Below are positions 12,541-23,339 of a stretch of DNA of 64,000 nt, piece after piece (position 1 is the stretch's first letter; each line of letters starts with the position of its first letter). The translations under genes were made by a program, and so were the position numbers. Source of the stretch: Cervus elaphus (taxonomy: Eukaryota > Chordata > Mammalia > Artiodactyla > Cervidae). The DNA is taken from positions 139,696,155 through 139,760,154 of the forward strand of contig NC_057848.1 in the NCBI RefSeq assembly GCF_910594005.1, given 5' to 3'. The notes beneath the pieces were generated by a model, which was not told the origin of the DNA, ran no database searches, and was given only the letters and a program-made list of their open reading frames with translations.

Positions 12541-12757
12541 TATCAGGGTGTTTTAACTTTAGCATTACTGATATTTGGGACAGATAATTCTTTGTTCAAG
12601 AGGCTAGCTTATGTGTTGTAGGATGTTTAGCAGCAGCCCTGGCTTCTACCCACTACATACAAGTAGCGCCCTCTTCCCTATTTATAACACCCAAAAAAGT
12701 CTCCACTCTTTGCCAAATATCCCCTGGGACAAGGTAAAAAATCACCTCCACCTCCTT
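12541..12757 (+). mobile_element. MER5A-type hAT-Charlie DNA transposon
   Basis: The sequence follows the MER5A order closely: gggacagataattctttg, gtaggatgtttagcagcagc, cttctacccactacat, then gccaaatatcccctggg. MER5A is a non-autonomous hAT-Charlie element of early eutherian age and encodes no protein. Confidence 0.85.
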
Positions 12758-12794
12758 TCAGAACTACCCACCTAGCTAAAAGCCTGTTAATTTG

Positions 12795-13085
12795 TGCACA
12801 TGCAGCTGTATCTGTAGGGTAGATTTTGAGAAGTAGGATTTCTGGATCAAATGGCAATTTTGATAAATATTGCCAGTTTTCTTCCATGGGGATGTAACCA
12901 CTTTGCACTGACACTAGCAATGTAGGAAGGACAGTGCCTAGTACTTCAAAATGTCACAGAAAGGTGAATGGTCAAACTTCGATTTTTCTTTTTGCCAATC
13001 TGATAAGTGAGGGGAAATGTCTCAGTGTTGTTTTGATTTGTATTTTCAAGCTTGTTTTGGCAGAACAATTTTTTATTATTCTGTT
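12795..13085 (-). repeat. Old L1 (L1M-like) fragment, antisense
   Basis: aggatttctggatcaaatgg, tttgcactgacactagcaat and gccaatctgataagtgagg are antisense L1 ORF2 C-terminal sequence. The copy is diverged, and the nested frames are broken. Confidence 0.75.
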
Positions 13086-13645
13086 CTCAAGGGGACCACC
13101 TTAATAGCATGTGTTACTTTCTGAAAGCCATGCTTTTTAAACTTGGTCACTGTTCAGATAATTTAAGGAAAAGAAAAAAGTTATTTTGGTCTCCCTCTGT
13201 GGGCTTTAATTAGTTGTACTAGCCAATTACTAAAATATGCTCAAACAAATATATTTAAAAAGCATATCTTTAGCTTCCAGCTTTTATGTGGCTATAAAAA
13301 TGATCAGTTTATGAATTCAATAGAAACAAAACAGCCAAACCAAAACACTCAAATTAAGAATGCTAATTTAATATAGCCACTGATATACTGTGAACACTTA
13401 ATCACCACTGACAACATGAATATGGGACTGTTCATTAAGGAAGGTGCTTGTGTATTTTCCCTTGTCTTTCCTACAGAGTGCCACAGGATATGGCAAGCTG
13501 CCCTCCATTGCTGAGACATTCCATCACTTTAGGTCTCATGAATAAAGAGGATCCATGGACACATCTGGTCTTCTTTTGGCACAAAATTATCATTTATGTC
13601 CAAGTCCTTTCTTCTCGGAACTCTCCTCCAATTGCAGAAAAATTT

Positions 13646-13742
13646 ATTTATTTATTTATTTATTTTGCCAGGAATACAACTTTATTTGTGGAGCTGACTG
13701 ACTGAGAAGATGGCAAGCTAGCACCTCAAAATAACCATCTTC
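13646..13742 (-). pseudogene. 3'-truncated retroposed transcript end (source unknown)
   Basis: A 97-bp insert is flanked by a perfect 13-bp target duplication tgcagaaaaattt (13,633-13,645 and 13,743-13,755). Read on the minus strand it ends in aataaagttgtattcctggc followed by an (AAAT)n tail. That means a poly(A) signal about 12 nt before the cleavage site and then the A-tail, as in an mRNA 3' end inserted by L1 machinery. The body is only about 75 bp, too short for me to name the source gene. Confidence 0.7.
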
Positions 13743-13849
13743 TGCAGAAAAATTTCTGATATCACTGTCCCATAGGCCCAGGTATCTATGACCTGTCCTG
13801 GCAGGTTCAATGGAGGGAACTCATTCTCATCTATGTGTGTGTGTGTTTT

Positions 13850-14240
13850 CTCTCTAATTGAAATATCATTGATGTACAATATAAAATTAGCTTCAAGTGT
13901 ACAAAATAATTCAATAATTTTTATAGATCACACATTACACAGTTAGTATAAAATATTGACTATATTCTCTGTGTTGTACATTACATCCTTATAACTCACC
14001 TATTTTATAACTAGTAATTTGTACCTCCTAATCCCATTCACCTATTTTGCCTCTATCCCTACCCCTCTCTCCTCTGGTAATCCCTAGTTTGTTATCTTTA
14101 TGTGTGAGTCTATTTCTATTTGGTTGTATTTGTTCATTTGCTTCATCTTTTAGATTCTCTTTATCAGTGAAAACATGCAGTATTTGTCTTTGTCTGACTT
14201 ATCTCACTAAGCATAATAACCTCAAGATATTTTACTTTGT
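13850..14240 (-). mobile_element. L1 3' UTR fragment, antisense
   Basis: taattgaaatatcattgatg, ttgtacattacatccttata, ctgacttatctcactaagc and related blocks are the antisense L1 3' end, running back to the last ORF2 codons. The same antisense end occurs at 3990-4379. Confidence 0.8.
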
Positions 14241-14313
14241 GATGTAGTATTTTTTTTTTTTTCTTTTCTGAAAAGTAAGTGATAGGATGGGTGGTCAAAA
14301 CTTTCCTATTCCC

Positions 14314-14872
14314 GGAAGCAACCTAGATGCCCATCAGCAGATGAATGGATAAGGAAGCTGTGGTACATATACACCATGGAATATTACTCAGCCATTAAAA
14401 AGAATGCATTTGAACCAGTCCTAATGAGATGGATGAAGCTGGAGCCCATTATACAGAGTGAAGTAAGCCAGAAAGATAAAGAACATTACAGCATACTAAC
14501 ACATATATATGGAATTTAGAAAGGTGATAACGATAACCCTATATGCAAAACAGAAAAAGAGACACAGAAATACAGAACAGACTTTTGAACTTTGTGGGAG
14601 AATGTGAGGGTGGGATATTTCAAAAGAACAGCATGTATACTATCTATGGTGAAACAGATCCCCAGCCCAGGTGGGATGCATGAGACAAGTGCTCCGGCCT
14701 GGTGCACTGGGAAGACCCAGAGGAATCGGGTGGAGAGGGAGATGGGAGGGGGGATCGGGATTGGGAATACATGTAAATCCATGGCTGATTCATATCAATG
14801 TATGACAAAACCCACTGGAAAAAAAAAATAATAATAAAGTGTCTGCCTGCAGTGCAGGGAAAAAAAAAAAAA
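14314..14872 (+). mobile_element. Young 5'-truncated L1 with probable 3' transduction
   Basis: The insert starts in ORF2 (ggaagcaacctagatgcccat) and runs through the ruminant L1 3' UTR to a first A-rich tail at about 14,818-14,828. About 30 bp of non-L1 sequence follow (gtgtctgcctgcagtgcagg), then a second poly(A) to 14,872. A perfect 18-bp target duplication caaaactttcctattccc (14,296-14,313 and 14,873-14,890) encloses both tails. The extra piece resembles part of a Bov-tA SINE. Confidence 0.92.
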
Positions 14873-15404
14873 CAAAACTTTCCTATTCCCTAGAACATCC
14901 AAATGATCTATTGTGTTTTTCAATTATGACTATTTTGACAATGAAGTATCTATTACTGCAGTCATGAATGTACTTAAAATGGCCTTGAATATATATGCCT
15001 AATTACTAAATGATAACAGAATAAAATTAAGAAAGCAGCAATAAAATCAAGCTTCAAGAAGAACATAAGTTATATGAAAATGAAAGCAAAAATAAATGAA
15101 TGAAACTAATTAAACTTAAAATCTTGTATAGCAAAGGAGACCATAAACAAAATGGAAAGACAACATATAGATATTTGTAAACTATGTGATTGAAAGGGAT
15201 TAATCTCCAAAATATACAAATAACTCATGCAGTTTCAATATGAAAAAAAAAAAAAAGATCAAAAAATGGGCAGGGGATCTAAATAGATACTACTCCAAAG
15301 ACATACAGATGGCCAAGAGGCACATGATAAGATGCTCAATATCACTAATTGTTAGAGAAATGTAAATCAAAACCACAATGAGGTATCACCTCAAACCAGT
15401 CAAA

Positions 15405-15630
15405 ATATGTGTATTATACATGTGTTAGTCACTCAGTCGTGTCCAATTCTTTTGCAATCCTGTGGACTATAGCCCATCAGGTTCCTCTGTCCATGGAATT
15501 CTCCAGGCAAGAGTATTGGAATGGGTTGCCATTCCCTTCTCCAGGGGATCTTCCCAACCCAGGGACTGAATGTGGGTCTCCTGCACTGTAGGCAGATTCT
15601 TTTACCGTCTGAGCCACTAGGGAAGCTGAC
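15405..15630 (-). mobile_element. Bov-tA SINE inside L1, antisense
   Basis: Antisense copy from gttagtcactcagtcgtgtcc to gagccactagggaagc. L1 text continues on either side (ccagtcaaaata before, gaccatcattaaaaag after). Confidence 0.92.
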
Positions 15631-15745
15631 CATCATTAAAAAGTCTATAAACAGTAAATGCTGAAAAGGGTGTGGAGAAAAGAGATCCCTCCTACAGTGT
15701 TGGTGGAAATGTAAACTGGTGCAGCCACTATGGAAAACAGTACGG

Positions 15746-16143
15746 TGGTGGTGGTTTAGTTGCTAAAGTGAAGTTGCTCAGTCGTGTCCGACTCTTTGCG
15801 ACTCCATGGACTGTAGCCCACCAGGCTTCTCCATCCATGGGGTTTTCCAGGCACGAATACTGAAGTGGGTTGCCATTTCCTTCTCCAGGGGATCTTCCCC
15901 ACCCAGGGATCAAACCCAGGTCTCCCGCATTACAGGCACACACTTTACCCTCTGAACTGTGCCTAACTCTTGCAACCCCAGGGACTATAGCCTGCCAGAC
16001 TCACCTGTCCATGGGATTTCCCAGGCAAGAATACTGGAGTGGGTTGCCATTCCCTTCTCCAGGGATTTTTCCAGACCCAGGGACTGAACCCAGGTCTACT
16101 GTATTGTAGGAGGATTCTTTACCAACAGAGGCACCAGGGAAGC
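15746..16143 (-). mobile_element. Dimeric Bov-A2-type SINE inside L1, antisense
   Basis: Two antisense SINE units lie head to tail, about 15,760-15,957 and 15,958-16,143, within one target duplication. The duplication is ctatggaaaacagtacgg at 15,728-15,745 and ctatggaaaagagtatag at 16,144-16,161. A single duplication around both units indicates one insertion of a dimer rather than two events. Confidence 0.88.
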
Positions 16144-16372
16144 CTATGGAAAAGAGTATAGAGGTTCATTAAAAAACTAAAAATACAGTTACTGTATGAG
16201 CAAGCAATCCCACTCCTGGACATACTTCCAGAAAACAAGAAATGACAATTCTAATTCAAAAAGAGATATGTACCCCAATGTTCACAGCAGAACTATTTAT
16301 GATAGCCAAGACATAGAAACAACCTAAGTATCCATTCACAGATGAATGGATAAAGAAGATGTGGTAATGTAT

Positions 16373-16916
16373 TGTCGAGACCAGCTCGACAAGCAGGGTT
16401 TCTGAAAGCGCGATACGGCAAGAGAATGAGAAACGAGACACGAGAATTCAGAGAAAAGCGAGGATCAGGGGACCAACTCCAATCCAAGGTGAAGATGCCA
16501 AAACTGAATCCAAGCCCGCTTTATTTATTATACTTTCAGCAGTGAATGAAAGAATATGCGGGGAGTTAAATTATAACTCATGTGGCCTTCAGGGCCAAAG
16601 AACAAAATGATCATTAACCATTGAGTAATTAGGGAACAGTAATCAATAACAAATCAGTAACTAAGACTAATATTCTTATCTATAGATTTTCCACCAGATA
16701 CGTAAAACATGTGACTCTGAGACACCAGTTGAGAAACAGTCTGGGGTCGGTTTTCTGACCCCAGGATTATATCTTGTTTTCAAGATTATGAACTGTTCCC
16801 TCTGGACTTGTTCCAAGAGTCTCATGCCTAATAGCATCCAGTTTATCAATAATTATAAATTTCTTTTGTGGCCCTTGCCAGGGCCTGCTTTTCTTTTATT
16901 CTTCCTGTCTCCTACA
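16373..16916 (-). repeat. Complete solo LTR (544 bp) inside L1, antisense
   Basis: On the minus strand this runs from TGTAGGAGACAG to GGTCTCGACA, with the TG...CA ends of an LTR. It has an aataaataaagc polyadenylation region and a GC-richer U5 (gtctcgtttctcattctc). The 5-bp duplication tgtat flanks it (16,368-16,372 and 16,917-16,921), and the host L1 reads correctly once the LTR is removed. No internal viral sequence remains, so it is a solo LTR from LTR-LTR recombination. Confidence 0.9.
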
Positions 16917-17099
16917 TGTATATACAGTGGAACACTACTCAGCCATTACAAAGAATGAAATAATGCCATTTGCAGCAACATGGATGGACCTGGAGATTAT
17001 CATACTAAATAAATCAGACAGAGAAAAACAAATATCATATGACATCACTTAAGTGTTGTATCTAAAAAAGTTATATAAATGAACTTATTTACAAAACAA

Positions 17100-17410
17100 A
17101 GGAGATCTAACCAGTCAATCCTAAAGGAAATCAACCCTGAATATTCATTGGAAGGACTGATGTTGAAGCTCCAATACTTTGGCCACCTTATGTGAAGAGC
17201 TAATTCACTGAAAAAGACCCTGATGCTGGGAAAGAGTGAAGGTAAAAGGAGAAGAGGGTGACAGAGGATGAGATGATCAGATGGCACCACTGACTCAATG
17301 GACATGAGTTTGAGCAAACTCCAGGAGATAATGAAGGACACAGAAGCCTGGCATGCTGCAGTTCATGGGGTCGCAAAGAGTCAGACATGATTTAGCAACT
17401 GAACAACATC
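17100..17410 (+). mobile_element. BovB 3' end inside L1
   Basis: gtcaatcctaaaggaaatc, ggccaccttatgtgaagagc and catggggtcgcaaagagtc mark a sense BovB tail like the one at 594-914. It lies within the 3' UTR of the older L1. Confidence 0.9.
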
Positions 17411-17735
17411 AACAAAAAAACAGAAACAGACTCACAAGTTCAGAAAATCAACTTACAGTTACCAAAGGGGAAAAAGGCAGGGGAGGGACAAATCTGGAAT
17501 TTGGGATTAATAAATATAAATATGCATGACTGTATATGTGTGTGTGTGTATACACACAAAATAGATAACCAACAAGGACCTAATGTATAGCACAGAGAAC
17601 TATACTCAATATCTTGTAATAATTTATAATGGAAAAGAATGTTTTATATATATGTATAACAATCACTTTGCAGTACTTCTGAAACATTCTAAATCAACCA
17701 TACTTCAATAAGAAAGAAAGAAAAGAAAAGAAAGG

Positions 17736-18613
17736 GTAAGGCAACAAGACATGATAATAAACCTATTACAGTACAAACTGGCTCTAATTCTGCCCCTGGT
17801 GTTCCCACTGATTTTGGTGTGCCAGGGAACACCTGCTAGGCTTTATCTTTTTCCTCTGAAAGAATAAGGGGATTAACTGCAGAATTTGTAACATGTCATT
17901 CTGTTCTAACACTCTGTGACTCATACTTTCAGAAAATAGGTAATCCAAACACACACACACACATACAGAACTTAAGTTATAAATATCAACACTGCCCCCA
18001 TTTTATCTTTGATTTTCATAGTTTTCTGTGTTTAACTTTAGTATTTACTCACTTTTTTATTGTGTTAATTCAGTGTTATGAAAAATACCAGCAATTACCA
18101 AAAGAGGAGGAGATAATATTGGTAAATATGGGCAGAGCTAATGCCCATATCTATACTCAAATTTTTATGGATTTATAGCTTCTTGGTAAGTATTTGGAAA
18201 CCAAGTTAGGACAATCTGTGTGCATGAGATTCATAACTTTCTATGAGGGTTGTGTGACGGCTTGATGTATTTTAAGAAATCTACTTCATGCATATATTAA
18301 CATATTAATTGACTCTGTTATTTCTTGTTGCAAATGTATTTGATTTCCTTCACTGGAAGATGCATACATAAATAACATCAGTAAATATAAAAGCAATAGT
18401 GCAAATTTTTGAAAAAAATCAGAATAAATGATTATAATAAAACCTGAACATAAAGCGTTAAATTCAACTTGTCTTGAATGGCAAGGTAGAAAATACTATG
18501 CGTTACATATTTTCATGGTTTGGTAAAGGGAAATGCACCATTGTGTCAGAAGAATGTATCTCTTTGACAAATTATAGGTAGCGTTTTAGTTTGAATATTT
18601 TAAGATACATTGT
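17736..18613. other. Unassigned sequence with (CA)n
   Basis: No gene or interspersed repeat was recognised. A short (CA)n tract lies at about 17,949-17,964. Confidence 0.5.
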
Positions 18614-18834
18614 GAAAATGAAAGTTAAAGCGTTAGTCACTCAGTTGTGTCTGACTCTTTGAGATCCCATGGACTGTAGCCCACCAGACTCCTCTGTTCA
18701 TGGACCCTCCAGACAAGAATACTGGAGTGGGTTGCCATTCACTTCTCCAGACAATCTTCCTGACCCAAGGATCGAGCCCAGGTCTCCTGCATTGCAGACA
18801 GATTCTTTACCATCTGAGCCATCAGGGAAGCCAA
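18614..18834 (-). mobile_element. Bov-tA SINE, antisense
   Basis: Antisense copy from gcgttagtcactcagttgtg to gagccatcagggaagcc, adjoining a short local repeat of aagtactgcc/aagtactaca. Confidence 0.92.
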
Positions 18835-19044
18835 GTACTGCCAAGTACTACATAATTGTCCATGATCTAAAATTATGTTTTAAAATAAAAGATGGAGGAA
18901 TATTATTTCCATGGCATTTGGTCATTTTATATTGATTTTAAACAAAAACCAAAGACCTAATACTATAACTTAAGTCAATGAAAACATTTTGATTAGATGC
19001 AGAGCTCATATAGCATTAATCAGTCTGATAATCATTCAAGAACA

Positions 19045-19130
19045 GGAATCAGCAAACTTTTCTGTAAAGAATCTGTAAAGAATTCTGTAAAGAATCAAAT
19101 AGAAATATTTTAGACTTTGTGGATGCTTAG
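19045..19130 (+). repeat. hAT-type MER element end with internal triplication
   Basis: aatcagcaaacttttctgtaa followed by atagaaatattttagac and tttgtgg matches the terminal part of a common mammalian hAT-derived MER element. The 12-mer tctgtaaagaat is present three times in a row (19,061-19,095), where the usual element has it once. Confidence 0.5.
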
Positions 19131-19169
19131 AGAAGTAAGTATAAAAATAGAGGGAAGTGGGTAAACAGC

Positions 19170-19420
19170 TCTGATAAATTTATGCAATTGAATACCATTC
19201 GCCAAAACAAAGCTTAGGAATATGTGGATCAATATCGATGAATCTCAAACATTTCATGTCGTGTGAAAAAATGGAGAAGAACACAGTTCCATTCATATGA
19301 AGCTGTAAAACAGGTAAACCTAACTTATAATTGAAATGAGAAGACAGGTTGCCTATGGATGGAGGCACAGATGACCTGGGAAGGGTCATGACGAAACTTA
19401 TTTCAATGGATGCAAAATCT
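19170..19420 (+). repeat. Old L1 3' UTR-like fragment
   Basis: aatatcgatgaatctcaaac, ttccattcatatgaagctg, ggttgcctatggatgg and cctgggaagggtcatgac follow the order of an L1M 3' UTR. The copy is diverged and non-coding. Confidence 0.6.
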
Positions 19421-19669
19421 ACCTCACTTTTTAAAAGTAAAAGAAAAAGAAAGAAAGTAAAGGGTAGCTAAGAAAAACATCCATTTGCCAAAGCCATTCA
19501 AATTATAGCAGAAATGTCAATAACTTGGGATTAAGGTTAAACTTGTAATTTGATTCACAGATACAGAGATGGTACTCATTCACATATTTCTGAAATGAAC
19601 TTTCACATTTAGTTACAATTTGATTTTTTTTTTAATCATTAGAACAGATACAAGAAAGAAAAGTAAGCT

Positions 19670-19860
19670 AACATATGTAGAGAACTCATGATATGCTAAA
19701 CATTGTGTGTGTGACTTATGTCACTTAATCTCATATATATCTCTGACATAAATATGAGTAACCCGAGACTTCAAGGAATGGTGTAACTTTTCTAAGGATG
19801 CATCCAGTATGTTATAAAACTATACAATCCATCTTTGTCTAATCTCCAATTCTAGTTCCT
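19670..19860 (+). repeat. MIR-like SINE, degenerate
   Basis: The order of tgatatgctaaacattgtg, gtcacttaatctcatata and gtaacttttctaaggatgc resembles the sense MIR core. It is too diverged to be sure. Confidence 0.4.
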
Positions 19861-22574
19861 CCCAACCTTAATAATGACTGGCAGTTTACCGACAGAAGAC
19901 ACAGAGAAGTTACAAGGTTGATCACAAAACATCACTATAAAAGGGATTCTCTTTTAAGTGTGGCTTAAAATATGTGATGGGAAAGCTTGGCACACCTTAA
20001 ATACCCGGCTAGTCTAAGCCAGCACTTGAAGCACTTACTTTACACAAAATCCAATCTGCTACAATGGTGAGAGCTCCTGGGGTAATTTTCCAAGACAGAT
20101 AGATCAGTAAGGAAAGAACTGTTTGCATCTGAGGCCAAACAGGTGGTTTGCAGCTTCCCCTCATGCTGGTTAGGCTTTGATATCACAGATTACTGTTCAT
20201 ATTTGGGGATCTGTGTCTTGGTAGTATGTGTATGAAAGTCCACAAAGGAATTTGAACTTAGGAAAAGAACGTTGTCCCCAAAAAGATGTTGCAGAAAGCT
20301 GGTAACTGTCAACAAAGAAATTCTTCTTCATCCTTTTCCATAACTGTCAAATTGAACTAAACAATGTTTTGCCCTCCTGTATAGTCGGTTCCACTCTCAG
20401 TTCCCTTAACACACTGAAGTGATATTAACAAAAGTGTTATGCCAGTATGTGTCTGTGGTCATTAGTCACTGTAATTTAGTTAAAAAAATAGAAATCTTTC
20501 TTACGTAATATCATGAAGCTTTGTAAGTATTCACAGAAAACATGTATTTTCTATGTGAAGAGATGAAAGAGTTAAAATAATTATCTCACAATTAGCCATT
20601 TTAAACAAAGAAATCCTCAAGCTATCCTGCCTATTATTCTAAGACTTGGGTTTATTTTCCAATTTTTTCCTTGTATTTTTCATAAAGTAGTTTCTGCTGG
20701 TGACATCTATGGTACCAATTAGATAGAAGCTACTAGTTCTCAGTCAACAAGTGGAGCCTAGATAAGATGCCCTGCAAAATTATTACCCTGACTGGAACAT
20801 AGTAATTTAAACTGTAGCATAAAAATTATTTCTGAATTCAAGTTTACAGCCACCTACATTTTCTAAAGAATTAAAACCCACGATGGCTTTACCAAAAGCT
20901 CAAGGTTTACATTTTCACTGTGGCTACTGATTTTACATGCTATGGTTTTGTTTTCCTAACAAGCGTATTTCACACATCTCTCTCTTTGTGTCTCAAGTTC
21001 CACTGATAGTAAGAGTGCATGGTAGGATCTGGAAGTTTCCCATAAGGTTGGCCATCACTGAACTGGAAGTGGATGCTGTCATTGATACTCAAAGGCTCAG
21101 CTTCTTTAAGTAATCAACTACTGGCTCTAGGCTAACAAGTCAGAGAATGTAATATATCAAGAAAACGTATGTGGCTCAGTTTTGCTAATGCAATTTATGC
21201 TCAGTTGTGAAACAATATTTAAGATGGAAAATCCTATTATGTCTTTTTTTGCTGCTTAAGCCAGAGCAGCACAGCTTCTATGCTCGAACTTTTTACATTT
21301 AGTATATTTGTTAAAATACAATGTCTGCAAAGTAAAGACCAAAGAAAGTTGGAGGCAAAAACAAATAACTAAATATTGGTTCTTTAGGAATTTTTTTCTA
21401 TTGGTTTTCAATGGGCAACTCAATGCATTTTATTTTTTAATATATGTGGATATTTTTTTTCAGTAAGGCTTAAAAGTTTTACCTTATGAAATGCTTTAAC
21501 TAAGTGGAGATGATTAGATGATACATTAATTCTATTTTCAATCTTATTTTACTATTTCATCGTAACTGTCCTTATTGTACTTGTAATATCATATACTGCA
21601 TGACAACATTTCAGCCTGTCTCACATGTGCATGTACAGTGTATTTTAAGTACACTTTGGTTGACTATAAATGCTCCTTGTAATTTTATATTTGAAATGCT
21701 GACTAGGAACTGGTATTAATTATTTTAGCTTTCTTCAACACATGCTAGAGAAATGGTATTTTGCTTGAATAAGGCAGATTCTTCCCTAATGAAGTTTAAC
21801 TGTATCCACTCAACACAGACTGCTAAACTTTAGTGGGTGGAGAAATAAGAGATTCATGTCCCCACGTCATAGTGAATACTTCCCACACTAGTGCCAGACA
21901 AGGTGGGAGATGTATGAATTTGGGGGGGCAAGACCTAATTTATTTATTTTCTTCATTTTACAACTGCTAGAAGAACAGTTTTGGTATCACTTGCCTGTCT
22001 GTGCTTTGCAGTGGCTAAGGATGGTCTATCTACCACAGAAATGAGCTTTACAAAGGTACTAAGTATGTATGAATGTATTCTAGGGACTTAGGTCAAAATA
22101 ATAAGCAGTGAAATATTTGATCACCTATTGATATCATAATTGGAATTCTCATCTTTGATAGCACAGGCTCTCAGTTAGCCATTTTGAATGTTATGGTATC
22201 ATTAAACCATCTATTTCCAATTAACTAAAAATATGGCAAATTATTCTTTTTTAAGTCCAAATATACTTATTATCTTCTTCATTTTCAGTTGGTTTTTATC
22301 AATAATCATTGTAATTCTCAAAACAAAAGCTAGAAACACTTTGCTCACTTCAAATTATTAACAAAGAACAGCTGAAACAGGTCACAAGAAATATTTTTTT
22401 CCATTTTATCCAATGCTTAAACCATTTGTTACTCCAATTAAAAAAAATAATTCAATCACAAAAATATCATTTTAGCTAGGATGCTTTTCTCTTCATATTT
22501 AAGCTAATACAATTAGTCTCTTTCACTTCTAATCCACTTTACAGAGTATCATAAAACTCCCTTATAGGTACATT
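19861..22574. other. Repeat-poor non-coding stretch
   Basis: About 2.7 kb with no ruminant SINE, BovB, L1 or LTR that I can recognise. The flanks carry such elements at a rate of about one per kilobase. No long open frame, splice-framed exon or RNA gene is apparent. Confidence 0.5.
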
Positions 22575-22860
22575 GTTATGTCACTTCCCTTGCCGAAATC
22601 ATTCAAAGTTTCCCTGTTCTTTATGCAGAGTAGTGTTCCACTTACCAATGCTGTCCATAGCACCCAGGCTATTCTGATTCAGTCTGTGCAAAGGGTCACT
22701 ATTTCCAGAGCTCTCTCACACATCACTACCTTTCAGCTGCCTCCATTTCTTTGGGTGCCTAAAATGCCCTTCATACCTCCCTTCCATCTACTTAAATTCC
22801 ATTTTTATAAGATAGATTTATGTTTCCTTCCTTTTCTGATTTTCAAATACCTGATTAGGT
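22575..22860 (+). repeat. L2 LINE 3' portion
   Basis: cattcaaagtttccctgttc, ctattctgattcagtctgtg and gcctaaaatgcccttcatac follow the L2 3' coding end. The 106-codon frame at 22,578-22,898 lies within it and is not a gene. Confidence 0.6.
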
Positions 22861-23107
22861 TGATCCTCAAGAATGGTCTTTTCATTTTAATTTCATAATT
22901 TCATTTGTGAATTAATTAATCATTATTTCCCAAATCCTAATATGAGTCATTTACTCTACTAAGTGTTAGGTCTTGTGCTCTAGGAACTCATATTCTTGTC
23001 GGTGAGAAGAAATAAATGTGATAACAGGTAATACTTGCTGCAGCAAAGATCCTGTGGACACAGAGAACTAGAACAGGACTTGGCACAGCAGTGCTTTATT
23101 GAACAAA

Positions 23108-23330
23108 TGAGTGTGTGCTCAGTCACTCAGTCATGCCCGACTCTTCGCAAGCCCCACGGACTGTAGCCCCCCAGGCTCTTCTGTCCATGGAATTTTCCAG
23201 TCAACAATACTGGAGTGGGTTGCCATTTCCTTCTCCAGGGGATCTTCCCAACCCAGGAATCAAACCCACATCCCCTGTGTCGCCTGCATTGGCAGATGGA
23301 TTCTTTACCACTGCATCACCTGGGAAGCCC
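23108..23330 (-). mobile_element. Bov-tA SINE, antisense
   Basis: Antisense copy from gtgtgctcagtcactcagtc to gcatcacctgggaagccc. Flanking tgaacaaatga and tgaataaatga are a target duplication with one mismatch. Confidence 0.93.
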
Positions 23331-23339
23331 TGACTGAAT

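Larger units (their letters stand above)
15060..17735 (+). mobile_element. Older L1 ORF2-3' UTR, split by four insertions
   Basis: Pieces of one sense L1 occur in order: 15,060-15,404 (ORF2), 15,631-15,745, 16,162-16,367, 16,917-17,100 and 17,410-17,735 (3' UTR, ending in an A-rich aagaaagaaagaaaag tail). Each junction resumes L1 sequence where the previous piece left off. The copy is stop-ridden and much more diverged than the L1s at 14.3, 24.6 and 58.8 kb. Confidence 0.88.

Noticed and set aside
22578..22898. 106-codon frame
   Set aside because: Lies in L2 3' sequence and has no independent support.
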